Below the pieces are notes generated by a model, which was not told the DNA's origin, ran no database searches, and was given only the letters and a program-made list of their open reading frames with translations. The position numbers were made by a program, and so were the translations under genes. From Frondihabitans sp. PAMC 28766 (GTDB lineage Bacteria; Actinomycetota; Actinomycetes; Actinomycetales; Microbacteriaceae), in the NCBI RefSeq assembly GCF_001577365.1, contig NZ_CP014513.1, positions 1,116,001 to 1,180,000 of the forward strand: 64,000 nucleotides of DNA, written 5' to 3'. Below are positions 23,593-32,860 of the stretch, piece after piece; position 1 is the first letter of the stretch, and each line of letters opens with the position of its first letter.

Positions 23593-24779
23593 GCGACACC
23601 TCCGGCGAGAAGACCGAAAAAGCCACCGAGAAGCGGATGAAGGAGGTCCACGGCAAGGGCCAGCTCTCGAAGTCGCAGGATCTCTCGGCGTGGGTCGGAG
23701 TCGGCGCCGCCGTCTTCATGATGCCCTCGACCATCGCCCGGGCGAAGGCCGCCGGCCTCCACCAGATGCTCACCGTCCAGAGCGTGATCGCCGCGCCCAC
23801 CCCGGCGAAGGCCACGGCAGCGCTGTCGCAGGGCCTCGAGTCGATCGGCGGCATCATCCTGCCCATGCTGATCGTCACGGCCATCGCGGCGCTGGTCGTC
23901 AGCATCGCCCAGGGTGGCATCCACTTCAAGAAGTCGATCCTGAAGTTCGAGCACTTCAACCTGCTGAACGGCGTGAAGCACCTGTTCGGCCCGCAGGCGC
24001 TCTGGAACGGCGTGAAGATCCTGCTCAAGACCGGTGTCGTCGCCCTCGTGCTCTGGGGGGTCGTCCACGGCCTGATGCCGATCCTGATGAACTCCGGCCT
24101 GCCACTCACCTCCCTCATCTCCGCCACGTCGGGCGGCGTCTCGTCGCTGGTGGTCGGGGCCGTCGCCGCGGGCCTCGCCATGGGCGGCCTCGACGTGATG
24201 GTGGTCATGCGCCGCAACCGCAAGAAGACGCGCATGACCAAGAAAGAGATCAAAGACGAGAACAAGCAGTCGGACGGCGACCCGCTGATCCGCCATCAGC
24301 GCCGCCAACGAGCCCTCGCCATCAGCCGCAACCGGATGATGTCGAAGATCGTCGACGCCGACGTCGTCATGATCAACCCGACCGCGTTCGCCGTCGCCCT
24401 CGTCTACGAGCCCGGCCGCTCGGCGCCCCGCGTCGTCGCGAAGGGCAAGGGCGAAGTCGCCCGAGGAATCCGCGAGCGAGCCGAGGCCGAAGGCGTGCCG
24501 ATGGTCGAAGACGTGCCGCTGACCCGCGCCCTGCACCGCCTCTGCGAGATCGGCGAAGAGATCCCCGTCGACCTCTACACGCCCGTCGCCCGCGTACTCA
24601 CCTTCGTCATGGCGCTGAAGGCCCGCGGCTCGTCGGCCGTGCCCGGCACGCACTCCATGCCGGGCGGCACGATCCCGCTCGACCCGGAGGACGCCGAAGT
24701 CTCCGAAGACGTCGACAGCCCTGAACGCATCCCCGACCCCACCGCCTCCCCGACCACCCTCATCGGAGCCCTGTCATGA
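23589..24779 (+). CDS. flhB: Flagellar export specificity switch protein FlhB
   Basis: 396 residues: N-terminal EKTEKATEKRMKE, four transmembrane helices, and the cytoplasmic domain that switches export from rod/hook to filament proteins after self-cleavage. The cleavage motif, normally NPTH, reads NPTA here (Asn263, Pro264, Thr265, Ala266). The scissile Asn-Pro is kept and the His is replaced. A Pro/Glu-rich tail (about 345-396) follows. GTG overlaps fliR by 4 bases. Confidence 0.95.
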   Translation: MSDTSGEKTEKATEKRMKEVHGKGQLSKSQDLSAWVGVGAAVFMMPSTIARAKAAGLHQMLTVQSVIAAPTPAKATAALSQGLESIGGIILPMLIVTAIAALVVSIAQGGIHFKKSILKFEHFNLLNGVKHLFGPQALWNGVKILLKTGVVALVLWGVVHGLMPILMNSGLPLTSLISATSGGVSSLVVGAVAAGLAMGGLDVMVVMRRNRKKTRMTKKEIKDENKQSDGDPLIRHQRRQRALAISRNRMMSKIVDADVVMINPTAFAVALVYEPGRSAPRVVAKGKGEVARGIRERAEAEGVPMVEDVPLTRALHRLCEIGEEIPVDLYTPVARVLTFVMALKARGSSAVPGTHSMPGGTIPLDPEDAEVSEDVDSPERIPDPTASPTTLIGALS

Positions 24780-26824
24780 AGAATCTTCCGAAGCTCGCAG
24801 TCCCCCTCGGCGTCGTCGGCATCGTCCTGCTGCTCGTGGTCCCGGTGCCGTCGTTCCTCCTCGACTTCCTGATCATCTGCAACATCCTGTTGGCGCTCGT
24901 GATCCTGCTCACGACGATGTTCGTCCGCAAGCCGATGGACTTCTCGGTCTTCCCGTCGCTGCTGCTCGTCGCGACGCTCTTCCGCCTCGGCCTCAACGTC
25001 GCGTCGACGCGTCTCGTGCTGTCGAAGGGCTTCGCGGGCGATGTGATTCAGGCCTTCGGGCACGTCGCGGTCGCGGGCTCGGTCATCATCGGCGCCGTCA
25101 TCTTCCTGATCCTCGTGGTCATCCAGTTCGTCGTCGTCACGAAGGGCGCCGAGCGCGTGGCCGAGGTGGGTGCCCGCTTCACCCTCGACGCCATGCCCGG
25201 CAAGCAGATGGCCATCGACGCCGACCTGAACGCCGGCCTCATCACCGACGAGATCGCCAAGAGGCGCCGCGCCGAGGTGGCCGGCGAGGCCGACTTCTAC
25301 GGCGCCATGGACGGCGCGTCGAAGTTCGTCAAGGGCGATGCGATCGCCGGCATCCTGATCATCATCATCAACCTGATCGGCGGCATCGCCACCGGCATGA
25401 TGTCGGGCGGCCTCGCGATCGGCGACGCGCTCAGCAAGTACGGCATCCTCACCATCGGCGACGGCCTCGTCACCCAGATCCCAGCCCTCCTCATGGCCGT
25501 GAGCACCGGCATGATCGTGACCCGGTCGAACGCCGAGTCGGACCTCGGCACCACCGCCGGCAACCAGCTCACCCAGTCGCGCACCGCCGTCAGGATCGCC
25601 GGAGTCGCCGCCTGTGGCATGGCCTTCATCCCCGGCATGCCGATCGTCCCCTTCCTGATCGTCGGCGGCACGCTGCTCGTGATCGGCCAGCGCATCAAGT
25701 CGAAGGCCAGCGCCGCAGCCAAGGCCGCCGACCTGGCCGCGCTCGCCGCCCCGGCAGCGCCGACGGAGACCACCGAAGACCTCCTCGAGCAGATGCGGGT
25801 GCACGCTCTCGAGATCCTGCTCGCCCCCGACCTCGTCGACATGGTCTCGGGCGCCGGCGACGACCTGCTCGGCCGTGTCAAGGCGCTGCGCCGCAAGATC
25901 GCGATGGAGCTCGGCGTCGTCGTGCCCCCGGTCCGCACCCGCGACAACGTCGAGCTGCCGCCGTCGACGTACAGCATCAGGATCGCCGGCGTCGAGGCGG
26001 GTCGAGGCACGGCCCCGGCCGGCAAGGTGCTCGCCCTCGGCGACTACCTCGACGCCCTGCCCGGTGTCGCGACCGTCGAGCCGGTGTTCGGCCTGTCGGG
26101 CAAGTGGATCCCCTCCGAGATGCGTCACTCGGCCGAGATGACCGGCGCCACCGTGATCGACCGCGTCTCGGTGCTGGTCACGCACCTGTCGTCGATGATC
26201 ACGAACAACGCCGCTCGCCTCCTCAGCCGCGAAGACGTGCGCGTGCTGGTCGAGGGCGTGAAGACCGTCAACGCGTCGGCAGTCGACGAGCTGATCCCGT
26301 CGATGCTGAGCATGGCCGAGCTGCAGCGGGTGCTGCAGGGCCTCTTGCAAGAGCAGATCCCGATCAACGACCTCGGCCGCATCTGCGAGGCGCTCACCCT
26401 GCGCGCCAAGGTCTCGACCGACCCCGAAGGGCTCATCGAGGCCGCCCGCACCGCGCTCGGCCCCGCGCTCGCCGCGCAGTACCTCGACGACGGCGTGCTG
26501 CGAGTGATCATGATCGACCCGATGCTCGAGCAATCACTGCTCGAGGGCCTGCGCCCCAGCGAGCAGGGCACCCAGATCCTGCTCGACGCCGGCCGCATCG
26601 AGGCGATCCTGACCTCGCTCAAGCAGTCGGTGGCGAACGCCGAGGCCAACGGGCTGTCGGCCGTGCTGGTGTGCGCGCCAGCCCTTCGCCCTGCGATCCG
26701 CCGCCTCGTCTCTGCGCAGAACGGCGGCCTGCCGGTGCTGTCGTACCAGGAGGCCACCGCCGCAGGCTCGACGATCGAGACCATCGGCGTGGTGCGGGCC
26801 GCGGCAGATGCGCTCGCCGCGTGA
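24776..26824 (+). CDS. flhA: Flagellar export gate protein FlhA
   Basis: A 682-residue export gate protein. It has about eight N-terminal transmembrane helices, the FHIPEP signature region (GAERVAEVGARFTLDAMPG, KQMAIDADLNAG), and a large cytoplasmic docking domain (about 325-682). Length is normal. It overlaps flhB by 4 bases. Confidence 0.97.
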   Translation: MKNLPKLAVPLGVVGIVLLLVVPVPSFLLDFLIICNILLALVILLTTMFVRKPMDFSVFPSLLLVATLFRLGLNVASTRLVLSKGFAGDVIQAFGHVAVAGSVIIGAVIFLILVVIQFVVVTKGAERVAEVGARFTLDAMPGKQMAIDADLNAGLITDEIAKRRRAEVAGEADFYGAMDGASKFVKGDAIAGILIIIINLIGGIATGMMSGGLAIGDALSKYGILTIGDGLVTQIPALLMAVSTGMIVTRSNAESDLGTTAGNQLTQSRTAVRIAGVAACGMAFIPGMPIVPFLIVGGTLLVIGQRIKSKASAAAKAADLAALAAPAAPTETTEDLLEQMRVHALEILLAPDLVDMVSGAGDDLLGRVKALRRKIAMELGVVVPPVRTRDNVELPPSTYSIRIAGVEAGRGTAPAGKVLALGDYLDALPGVATVEPVFGLSGKWIPSEMRHSAEMTGATVIDRVSVLVTHLSSMITNNAARLLSREDVRVLVEGVKTVNASAVDELIPSMLSMAELQRVLQGLLQEQIPINDLGRICEALTLRAKVSTDPEGLIEAARTALGPALAAQYLDDGVLRVIMIDPMLEQSLLEGLRPSEQGTQILLDAGRIEAILTSLKQSVANAEANGLSAVLVCAPALRPAIRRLVSAQNGGLPVLSYQEATAAGSTIETIGVVRAAADALAA

Positions 26825-26856
26825 GGCTCTGCGGGTCGGCGGCCCGGGCCGTTTGC

Positions 26857-26922
26857 GTCGGGGCAGTCCGGGTCGGGGCAGTCTCCGTCGGGGCCGCGTC
26901 CGGCGGGGCAGTCGCCGTCGGG
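26857..26922 (+). repeat. Degenerate 15-bp tandem repeats between flhA and flhF-like gene
   Basis: Units around GTCGGGGCAGTC recur about five times at roughly 15-bp spacing (26857, 26872, 26887, 26901, 26916). They fill most of the 120-bp gap after flhA. No function is visible. Confidence 0.55.
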
Positions 26923-26945
26923 GGCGCTGACATAGGGTGGATGCC

Positions 26946-28070
26946 ATGACCGGCCAGCGCGTCGTCGTGAAGGGCAAGACCCTCGACGAGATCGCCACGA
27001 AGGTGCGCGACGACTACGGCCCGCGCGCCCGCATCGTCGAGGCGCAGCGGGTCACCTCGGGCGGGCTCGGCATCGCCGGGCTCTTCCAGAAGCGCTACGT
27101 CGAGGCCACCGTCGAGCTGCCCGAGCGCGGCCGCCGCGCAGCCCGCTCCCCGGTCGACGGGCACCGCGGCACCCCGACCGAGCCGCCGCCCGCCCAGCAG
27201 GCGTTCTCGCCGTCGCCGGCCCAGCGCGTGGGCCTCGCTGCTCTGCTCGCCGACGCCGACGAGGCCGACGAAGGCTTCGACGCCGTGCTGTCGGGGGCGC
27301 AGGATGCCACGGGGCCGGGTGCCCCCACCGGCTCGGCCGGCACCACCCCACCGCCGTCCGCGTCGGCCCGGCTCGCGCCGGCCCCCGCCCTGTCCACCCG
27401 CTCCGACGCCTTCGCCGAGCTCATGGACGACCTCGCGTTCAACGGGGTCGCCCCCGAGCCGGTCGCGTCGGCGCCTGCTGCTGCGCCGGCCTCCGCGCCT
27501 GGCCCTGCCGCGCCTGCCTCCGGTGCGGGCGCTGCCGGGGCCGGTGCGGGCGCTGCCGGGGCCGGACGCGGCGTGCCCGCCGGCGCGACCCCGTCGGATC
27601 CTGCCGCCCCCGCCCTTCTCGACGGCCCGGGCGACCTCGTCGTCGTCATCGGCGAGCGCCCCGACGTGGTCGCGACCGCTCAGGCGATCGCCGACGGCTC
27701 GACCGGCACACGCCCGGCAGTGCGCGTCGCGGGCGCCGCCGCCAACGGCCGCTTCGTCGCCGTCGACGACCGTCGCGCCGCCCTCGAGGCCCGCGCCGCC
27801 GGAGTCGAGCTCGACCGAGCGACCATCGTCGCCGTCGGCTGGGACGCCGCAGCACCCGCCCTCGTGCCCGAGATCGTCGCCGCGCTCGCCGCCGACCAGA
27901 TCTGGATCGCCGTCGACGCCGGACGCAAGCACGCCGACACCGAACGCTGGCTCGCCGCCGTCACGGCCACCGTCGCCGCCGACGGTCTCGCGGCCCACGG
28001 CCTCCGCGGCACCTCCACCCCCGACACCGTGCTCGCCCTCGGTCTCCCCGTCGGCTGGCGCGACGCCTGA
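26946..28070 (+). CDS. FlhF-like protein without GTPase motifs
   Basis: 374 residues. The first 55 (VVVKGKTLDEIATKVRDDYG, then LGIAGLFQKRYVEATVE) match the N-terminal domain of FlhF, the SRP-type GTPase that places flagella. An Ala/Pro-rich linker (about 60-215) follows. A C-terminal domain of about 155 residues starts at GDLVVVIGERPDVV, where a P-loop (GxxGxGKTT) should be; no P-loop or NKxD motif is visible. It is probably a degenerate FlhF. ATG 26946 is chosen for AGGGTGG 5 nt upstream. Confidence 0.78.
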   Translation: MTGQRVVVKGKTLDEIATKVRDDYGPRARIVEAQRVTSGGLGIAGLFQKRYVEATVELPERGRRAARSPVDGHRGTPTEPPPAQQAFSPSPAQRVGLAALLADADEADEGFDAVLSGAQDATGPGAPTGSAGTTPPPSASARLAPAPALSTRSDAFAELMDDLAFNGVAPEPVASAPAAAPASAPGPAAPASGAGAAGAGAGAAGAGRGVPAGATPSDPAAPALLDGPGDLVVVIGERPDVVATAQAIADGSTGTRPAVRVAGAAANGRFVAVDDRRAALEARAAGVELDRATIVAVGWDAAAPALVPEIVAALAADQIWIAVDAGRKHADTERWLAAVTATVAADGLAAHGLRGTSTPDTVLALGLPVGWRDA

Positions 28071-28109
28071 CCTCCGTCTCCGCTCTCCCTCCGCTCGGTC
28101 TCCGCTCTC

Positions 28110-28345
28110 CCCCCGTTACTTTCTTCGTAGGCCCAAACGGTGTGAACTGGGAGGGTGTTGGCCTGTCGGGCCCGGCATGATTGTTGCCCCCAGTCGTTGA
28201 TGATCCGGGGGTGTTGTCACCGGGCTCGATTGGCGTCGGGTGATCGCTAATAGGGGCTCGACTAGGTGAAGTTGCCGAGGTCGTTCGTAACGTGGATGCC
28301 GAGACTTGACGCCGTGACCAGGCCACTTCGACCGAGTGGATGGAG
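28110..28345 (+). ncRNA. Left non-coding end of the IS110 element, candidate bridge RNA
   Basis: About 240 bases with no gene precede the transposase. They contain several possible stems, for example GGGC/GCCC around 28168-28190 and CCGG/CCGG around 28206-28224. IS110-group elements encode a bridge RNA in the long left end that pairs with target and donor DNA. Position and length fit; the fold itself was not computed. Confidence 0.35.
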
Positions 28346-28350
28346 TAGTG

Positions 28351-29549
28351 ATGATCGAGAACTACGACAGCGTCGACGTGTTCGTCGGTGTCGATGTGGG
28401 CAAAGGCGAACACCACGCCGTTGCCCTGAACCGGGCCGGCAAAGTCGTCTTCGACAAGGCCCTGCCCAACGATGAAACCAAGATGCGCGCCGTGTTGCAG
28501 AAACTCAAAGACCACGGCACGGTCCTCGTGGTCGTCGATCAGCCGGCCACCATCGGTGCGCTACCGATCGCCGTCGCGCAGTCCGAGGGTGTCCTCGTCG
28601 GGTATCTGCCCGGGCTGGCGATGCGACGCATCGCCGACCTCCACGCCGGTGAAGCGAAGACCGACGCCCGCGATGCAGCGATCATCGCCCAAGCTGCGCG
28701 GACGTTGCCGCATGCGTTGCGGTCGATCCAGATGGCCGACGAATCCGTCGCGGAGCTGTCCATGCTCTGCGGCTTCGACGACGACATCCTGCAGCAGATG
28801 ACCGCCACCAGCAACCGAATCCGCGGCCTGCTGACCCAGATCCACCCAGCATTGGAGCGGGTTGTCGGGCCTCACCTGGACCACCCCGCGATGCTCGACC
28901 TGCTCCAGCATTACCCGTCCCCGGCCGCGATGAAGTCGGCCGGCACCACCCGCATGTCAACCCGGCTGCTGAAGCTGGCCCGCGGATGGGACGCCGTCTG
29001 GCCGAGGAAATCACCCAGGCCCTGAGCCAGCAGACCGTCGTGGTGGTCGGCACCAACGCGGCCGCGACTGTTTTGCCGCGCCTGGCGGAGCAACTCGCGG
29101 CGCTGCGACGGCAGCGATCAGAGATCGCCGTGGTGGTGGAGAAGCTGGTGGAGGCGCACCCTCTTTCGCCCGTCCTGACGAGCATGCCGGGAGTCGGCGC
29201 CAGGACCGCAGCCAGGCTCCTCACCGAAGTCGCCGGCAAACACTTCGAGACCTCTGGCCACCTCGCCGCTTACGCGGGTTTGGCGCCGGTGACTCGGAGA
29301 TCGGGGTCGTCGATCAGGGGCGAACATCCGTCCCGGCGAGGCAACAAGATCCTCAAACGCACCCTGTTCCTGTCCGCCTTCGCAGCCCTCCGCGACCCAA
29401 CTTCACGGACCTACTACGACCGCAAGATCGCCCAAGGCAAACGCCACAACCAAGCCCTCATCGCACTCGCACGACGCCGCTGCGACGTCCTTTTCGCAAT
29501 GCTCCGCGACGGCACCCTCTACGAAACCGATCACGCCCTTGCTGCTTGA
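28351..29549 (+). pseudogene. IS110-family transposase, frameshifted
   Basis: Two frames together give a full transposase of about 400 residues. The N-terminal DEDD domain (FVGVDVGKGEHHAVAL; AGEAKTDARDAAIIAQAARTL) stops early at 29025. The C-terminal Transposase_20 domain (LTSMPGVGARTAARLLTEV; RSGSSIRGEHPSRRGNK) is in the next frame. The join at 28979-28981 needs one more C (CCC, expected CCCC, giving LKLAPRMGRRLAEEI). It may be a sequencing error, in which case the element could be active. ATG 28351 has GGAG 7 nt upstream. Confidence 0.88.
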
Positions 29550-29576
29550 CAAAACACATAGGGGCACCCCCCCCCG

Positions 29577-29629
29577 AGAGTGCGCAACTCGCCCCTCACT
29601 TTCGCCCTCACCCGCAATTTGCGCACTCT
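29577..29629. terminator. Hairpin upstream of csrA
   Basis: An 11-bp stem, AGAGTGCGCAA with TTGCGCACTCT, encloses a 31-nt loop containing CTCGCCCCTCACTTTC. The loop word is shared with the hairpin after flgE. It lies between the IS element and csrA and may block transcription from upstream. Confidence 0.5.
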
Positions 29630-29660
29630 GGTGGCTGCCGGGCTCCGGTAGTCTGGCCGG

Positions 29661-29930
29661 ATGCTGGTGCTGACGCGCAAGGTCGGGGAGAGGATCCTCA
29701 TCGGTGACGACATCGTCCTCACCATCCTCGACTCTCGGGGCGACGGCATCCGCGTCGGCATCGACGCCCCCCGCGGCATCAAGGTGCAGCGCGAAGAGGT
29801 CGTCCGGGCCGTGACCGAGGCCAACGTCGAGGCGGCTTCGGCCGGCGACGAGGCCGAGGCGCAGATCCGCGACCTGCTCGGAGGCGCCGCCCCCGCGGAT
29901 CCTGCCGACGACGCCCCCAGCCAGTCCTAG
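29661..29930 (+). CDS. csrA: Carbon storage regulator CsrA, translational regulator
   Basis: 89 residues. The first 60 are the CsrA fold (MLVLTRKVGERILIGDD, GIRVGIDAPRGIKVQREEV) with the conserved RNA-binding Arg in strand 1 and the GIDAP loop. A 29-residue acidic/Ala tail follows. CsrA binds GGA in hairpin loops and represses translation, in flagellated Gram-positives mainly of flagellin, with FliW as antagonist. FliW is not in the window. GGA-loop hairpins occur in four flagellar leaders here. Its stop overlaps the stop of the opposite gene (CTAG). Confidence 0.95.
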   Translation: MLVLTRKVGERILIGDDIVLTILDSRGDGIRVGIDAPRGIKVQREEVVRAVTEANVEAASAGDEAEAQIRDLLGGAAPADPADDAPSQS

Positions 29931-30850
29931 CCGTCCGCCCTCGGCCCGACACCGCCAGCGACGACCGAGCTAGCGCCCCCGAAGACGCTGCGGGACGGCT
30001 CCGGCGACGGCACCGCGGTGGCATCGGTCACGACCGGCGCCCCCGCGATGAAGTCGCGCAGCTCGCGCCCCGCGACCACCTTCGCCGGCAGCGGGTCGCT
30101 CGAGTAGACCCGGGGCATCTCGTCGACCGGCAGCGGCTGCTGAGACCCGACGAGCACCACGTTGCCGAATCGCCGCCCCTTGAGCGTGCCGGGGTCGGCG
30201 ACGGCCACGACCGAGGCGAACACCGTGGCGAGCGTCGACGCCTGCCCTCGCGCGAACTGCAGGCCGGCCCCGTCGGCCGAGTTGACGACCAGGATGCCAC
30301 GGGGCGACAAGAAGGCGGCAGCGGCCTCATAGAACTCGAGCGAGGTGACGTGCGCGGGGATCCTGGAGCCGCCGAACACGTCGACCACGAGCAGGTCGAC
30401 CGTGCCGCGGAGCCCCGCGGGCAGCTTCTCCATCACCTCGCGGGCGTCGCCGTAACGGACGCGGAGGGAGGCGCCACGAGGCAGGGGCAGTTCGGCCCGC
30501 ACGAGGTCGACGAGGTCTTTCTCGAGCTCGATCACCTGCTGGCGAGAGCCGGGCCGGGTCGCCTCGACGTAGCGGGGGAGGGTCAGGGCGCCGGCGCCGA
30601 GGTGGAGGGCCGTGATCGGGCCGGACGGCAGCAGGTCGATGGCGTGGCCGATGCGGCGCACGTATTCGAAGACGAGGTGCGTCGGGTCGTCGAGGTCGAC
30701 GTGCGACTGCGGGGTGCCGTCGACGACCAGCGTGAACGAGCCCGGGCTGTAGCGGTCGGGGTCGATGCGGGCGAGCCCCGCGCCGAGGCGGATCTCGACG
30801 GGCGCGTCGGGGGAGGAGCCGCTCGAGCCGGCAGACGGGGTGGAAGCCAT
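29927..30850 (-). CDS. Spermidine-synthase-like methyltransferase-fold protein
   Basis: About 307 residues with a Rossmann core: ALHLGAGALTLPRYVEATRPG (motif I), VIELEKDLVDLVR, and VDLLVVDVFGGSRIPAHVTS. These match spermidine-synthase-like proteins common in actinobacteria, which usually are not true polyamine synthases. ATG 30850 is preferred; the 32 upstream codons are not conserved-looking. It converges on csrA with stop codons overlapping by 4 bases. Confidence 0.8.
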   Translation of the reverse strand: MASTPSAGSSGSSPDAPVEIRLGAGLARIDPDRYSPGSFTLVVDGTPQSHVDLDDPTHLVFEYVRRIGHAIDLLPSGPITALHLGAGALTLPRYVEATRPGSRQQVIELEKDLVDLVRAELPLPRGASLRVRYGDAREVMEKLPAGLRGTVDLLVVDVFGGSRIPAHVTSLEFYEAAAAFLSPRGILVVNSADGAGLQFARGQASTLATVFASVVAVADPGTLKGRRFGNVVLVGSQQPLPVDEMPRVYSSDPLPAKVVAGRELRDFIAGAPVVTDATAVPSPEPSRSVFGGASSVVAGGVGPRADG

Positions 30851-31033
30851 GCCGCAAGCCTGCCATGCCGGTCTCCGTGCTCGTCTGCCATGCCGGTCCG
30901 CACCCGCCCCGCGCAGATCTCCACCCGCGCCGAACGAGGTCTCCACCCACGGGTGGTGGGGCGAAGGCCCCAGGATCGCGAGGCTGGATCCAGGTCGAAA
31001 ACCGGCCGCAGACCACTTCGAAAGGGATCACTC

Positions 31034-31540
31034 GTGAGCATCCAGCTGATCGAGAACGTCGTCATCGGGCTCGCGCTCGTCGCCTACCTCGTCTACCGCC
31101 AGCTGCGCTGGACCGGCATCGACCGGGGCAGCATCTGGCGCCTGCCGATCGTGCTCGGCATCATCGGGGTCATCAACCTCAGCTCGATGTCGAAGGGCAC
31201 CGTCGTCGGCGCACCCGACATCGCCTTCATCGGCATCGAGCTCGTCATCGCCGTCGTCATCGGCCTGATGATGGGCAAGCTCACGACGTTCCGCACCGCT
31301 GCTCGGCCGGATTCGAAGGGTCGCGTCATCGAGGCCCGTTCGGGTCGCGCCGGTGCTGCCCTGTGGGTCGTGCTGATCCTCGTCCGCGTCGGGCTCGACG
31401 TGCTGGGCGGCGTCATGGGCGCTCACCTGCTCACCGCCACCGGCGTGATCCTGCTCACCGTCGCGGTCAGCCGTGCGGCCAGCGCGCTCGTGATCGACAG
31501 CAAGCTCCCGCAGGCGGCTCGCACTCCGATCCGTCGTTGA
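31034..31540 (+). CDS. Small integral membrane protein next to a two-component system
   Basis: 168 residues with about four hydrophobic segments (4-20, 38-55, 62-85, 110-150). I do not recognise the family with certainty. AAGGGA precedes the GTG start by 7 nt. It stands 13 bases before a sensor kinase gene on the same strand, so it may be part of that signalling operon. Confidence 0.75.
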   Translation: MSIQLIENVVIGLALVAYLVYRQLRWTGIDRGSIWRLPIVLGIIGVINLSSMSKGTVVGAPDIAFIGIELVIAVVIGLMMGKLTTFRTAARPDSKGRVIEARSGRAGAALWVVLILVRVGLDVLGGVMGAHLLTATGVILLTVAVSRAASALVIDSKLPQAARTPIRR

Positions 31541-31553
31541 CCCCGGGCAGGGC

Positions 31554-32860
31554 ATGATGGCACTCGTGACCATCAGCCTGCCTTCGACCTCCGGTCGGTT
31601 CGGCCTCGGCGCGCTGCTCAGCGTGATCGGGGCCGTCGTCGTCGGGTTCTGGCTGTTCCAGGAGGCGCCTGCCCACGGCGGTCTGAGCCCCGTGGTCATC
31701 ACCGTCTCGCTTGTCGCCCTCGCGTCGTGGGCGGCGAGGGTGCTGATCTTCCCCGGCACGCCGGCCCGCGATCGGGTGCGCGACGTCCTGGCCTGCGTGA
31801 TGCTGGTGGGCGGCTCCGTCATGGTCGTTCCGACCGAGGCCCTGCTCATCACGCCCGCGATCATCGGCGCCCTGACCGCCACCGCCGAGCCGCGTCGCCC
31901 GCTCGCGTTCGGCGCGATCCTCTCCCTCGTCGGCCTCGCGATCATCACGGCCGCCTCTCTGCTGGACGCCCGCCCGGCCGCCTTCCTGGTCGGCTGTGCA
32001 TCCGGGATCGCCCTCGGGTTCGTCGTGGGCATCAGCCGCCGCCAGGCCCGTGCTGCTGAGCTGCGCGAGCGCGAGCTGCTCGAACGAGAGCTCGACGTCG
32101 AGCGCGAGCAGGCCCGCAGCGCACTGCTGGCCGATCGCGCGACGGTGGCTCGTGACATCCACGACGTGCTCGCCCACAGCCTCGGCGGCCTCGTCATCCA
32201 GCTCGACGCGGTCGAGGCCCTGCTCGAGAGCGGTCGCACCGAGGACGCCGCCCTCCGGGTGACCGCCGCTCGGGTGCTCGCCGCCGACGGCCTCGGCGAG
32301 GCTCGCCGAGCGGTGGCGACCCTCCGCGACCCGGAGGCCGACCCGGCTCGAAAGACCGATGGCGGCGCCGACACCGACGACCCCCTCGCCGCTCCCGACG
32401 CCGTCGATCGCCTGCTCGCCGCCCACGAGTCGCTCGGTGGCCGCGTCGTCGTCACGGGCGGCACTGCCGACATCGCCCGTCTCGACCCGCGCCACCGCCG
32501 GGTGCTCGCGGCGGTGCTGAGAGAGGGGCTGAGCAATGCGCGCCGGCACGCTCCGGGCGAGGTGGTGAGTCTGGGGGTCGGCCCGGTGACCGGTGGCATC
32601 CTGCGGGTTCGCCTCTCGAACGGCCTCGGGCCGGCCGACGCGGAGGCCCCGCTCACAGGCGCCCCCGCCCCGACCCCGCCCCCGCCTCGGCGCGGCTTGG
32701 CGGCGGCCACGGCCTGCTCGGTATGCGCGAGCGCTTCGACGCCCTCGCGGACAGCTCGCAGCTGACCGCGGGCCCGGTCGGCGAGCGCTTCGTCGTCGAG
32801 GCCGCCCTGCCGGTCGCCGACCCCACCCCCCACACGACGGAGACCGCCCGTGCCCGCTGA
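31554..32860 (+). CDS. NarL-type sensor histidine kinase, frameshifted near the 3' end
   Basis: About five N-terminal transmembrane helices (residues 10-165), a HisKA_3 dimerisation domain with the phospho-accepting His in ARDIHDVLAHSLGG (His203), and an HATPase domain. The N-box (LREGLSNARRHA) is in the first frame. The G-box (GGGHGLLGMRERFDAL) is in another frame after a break in the C-rich stretch 32662-32684 and ends at TGA 32858. One missing C explains it. It overlaps the response regulator start by 11 bases. Confidence 0.85.

Larger units (their letters stand above)
28110..29572 (+). mobile_element. IS110-family insertion sequence
   Basis: One DEDD transposase gene with a long left and a very short right non-coding end lies between flhF and csrA. 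IS110 elements lack terminal inverted repeats and usually make no target duplication, so the borders are approximate. Flanking sequence on both sides is C-rich (CTCCCCCCG at the left, a nine-C run before GAGAG at the right), which may mark the insertion site. Confidence 0.75.

Noticed and set aside
24575..26533. 652-codon open frame antisense to flhA
   Set aside because: His/Asp/Arg-rich antisense shadow of a strongly conserved gene; no ribosome site or domain.
29900..29930. Overlapping stop codons of csrA and the opposite gene as a regulatory feature
   Set aside because: Four-base convergent overlaps (CTAG) are frequent in compact actinobacterial genomes and need no special explanation.
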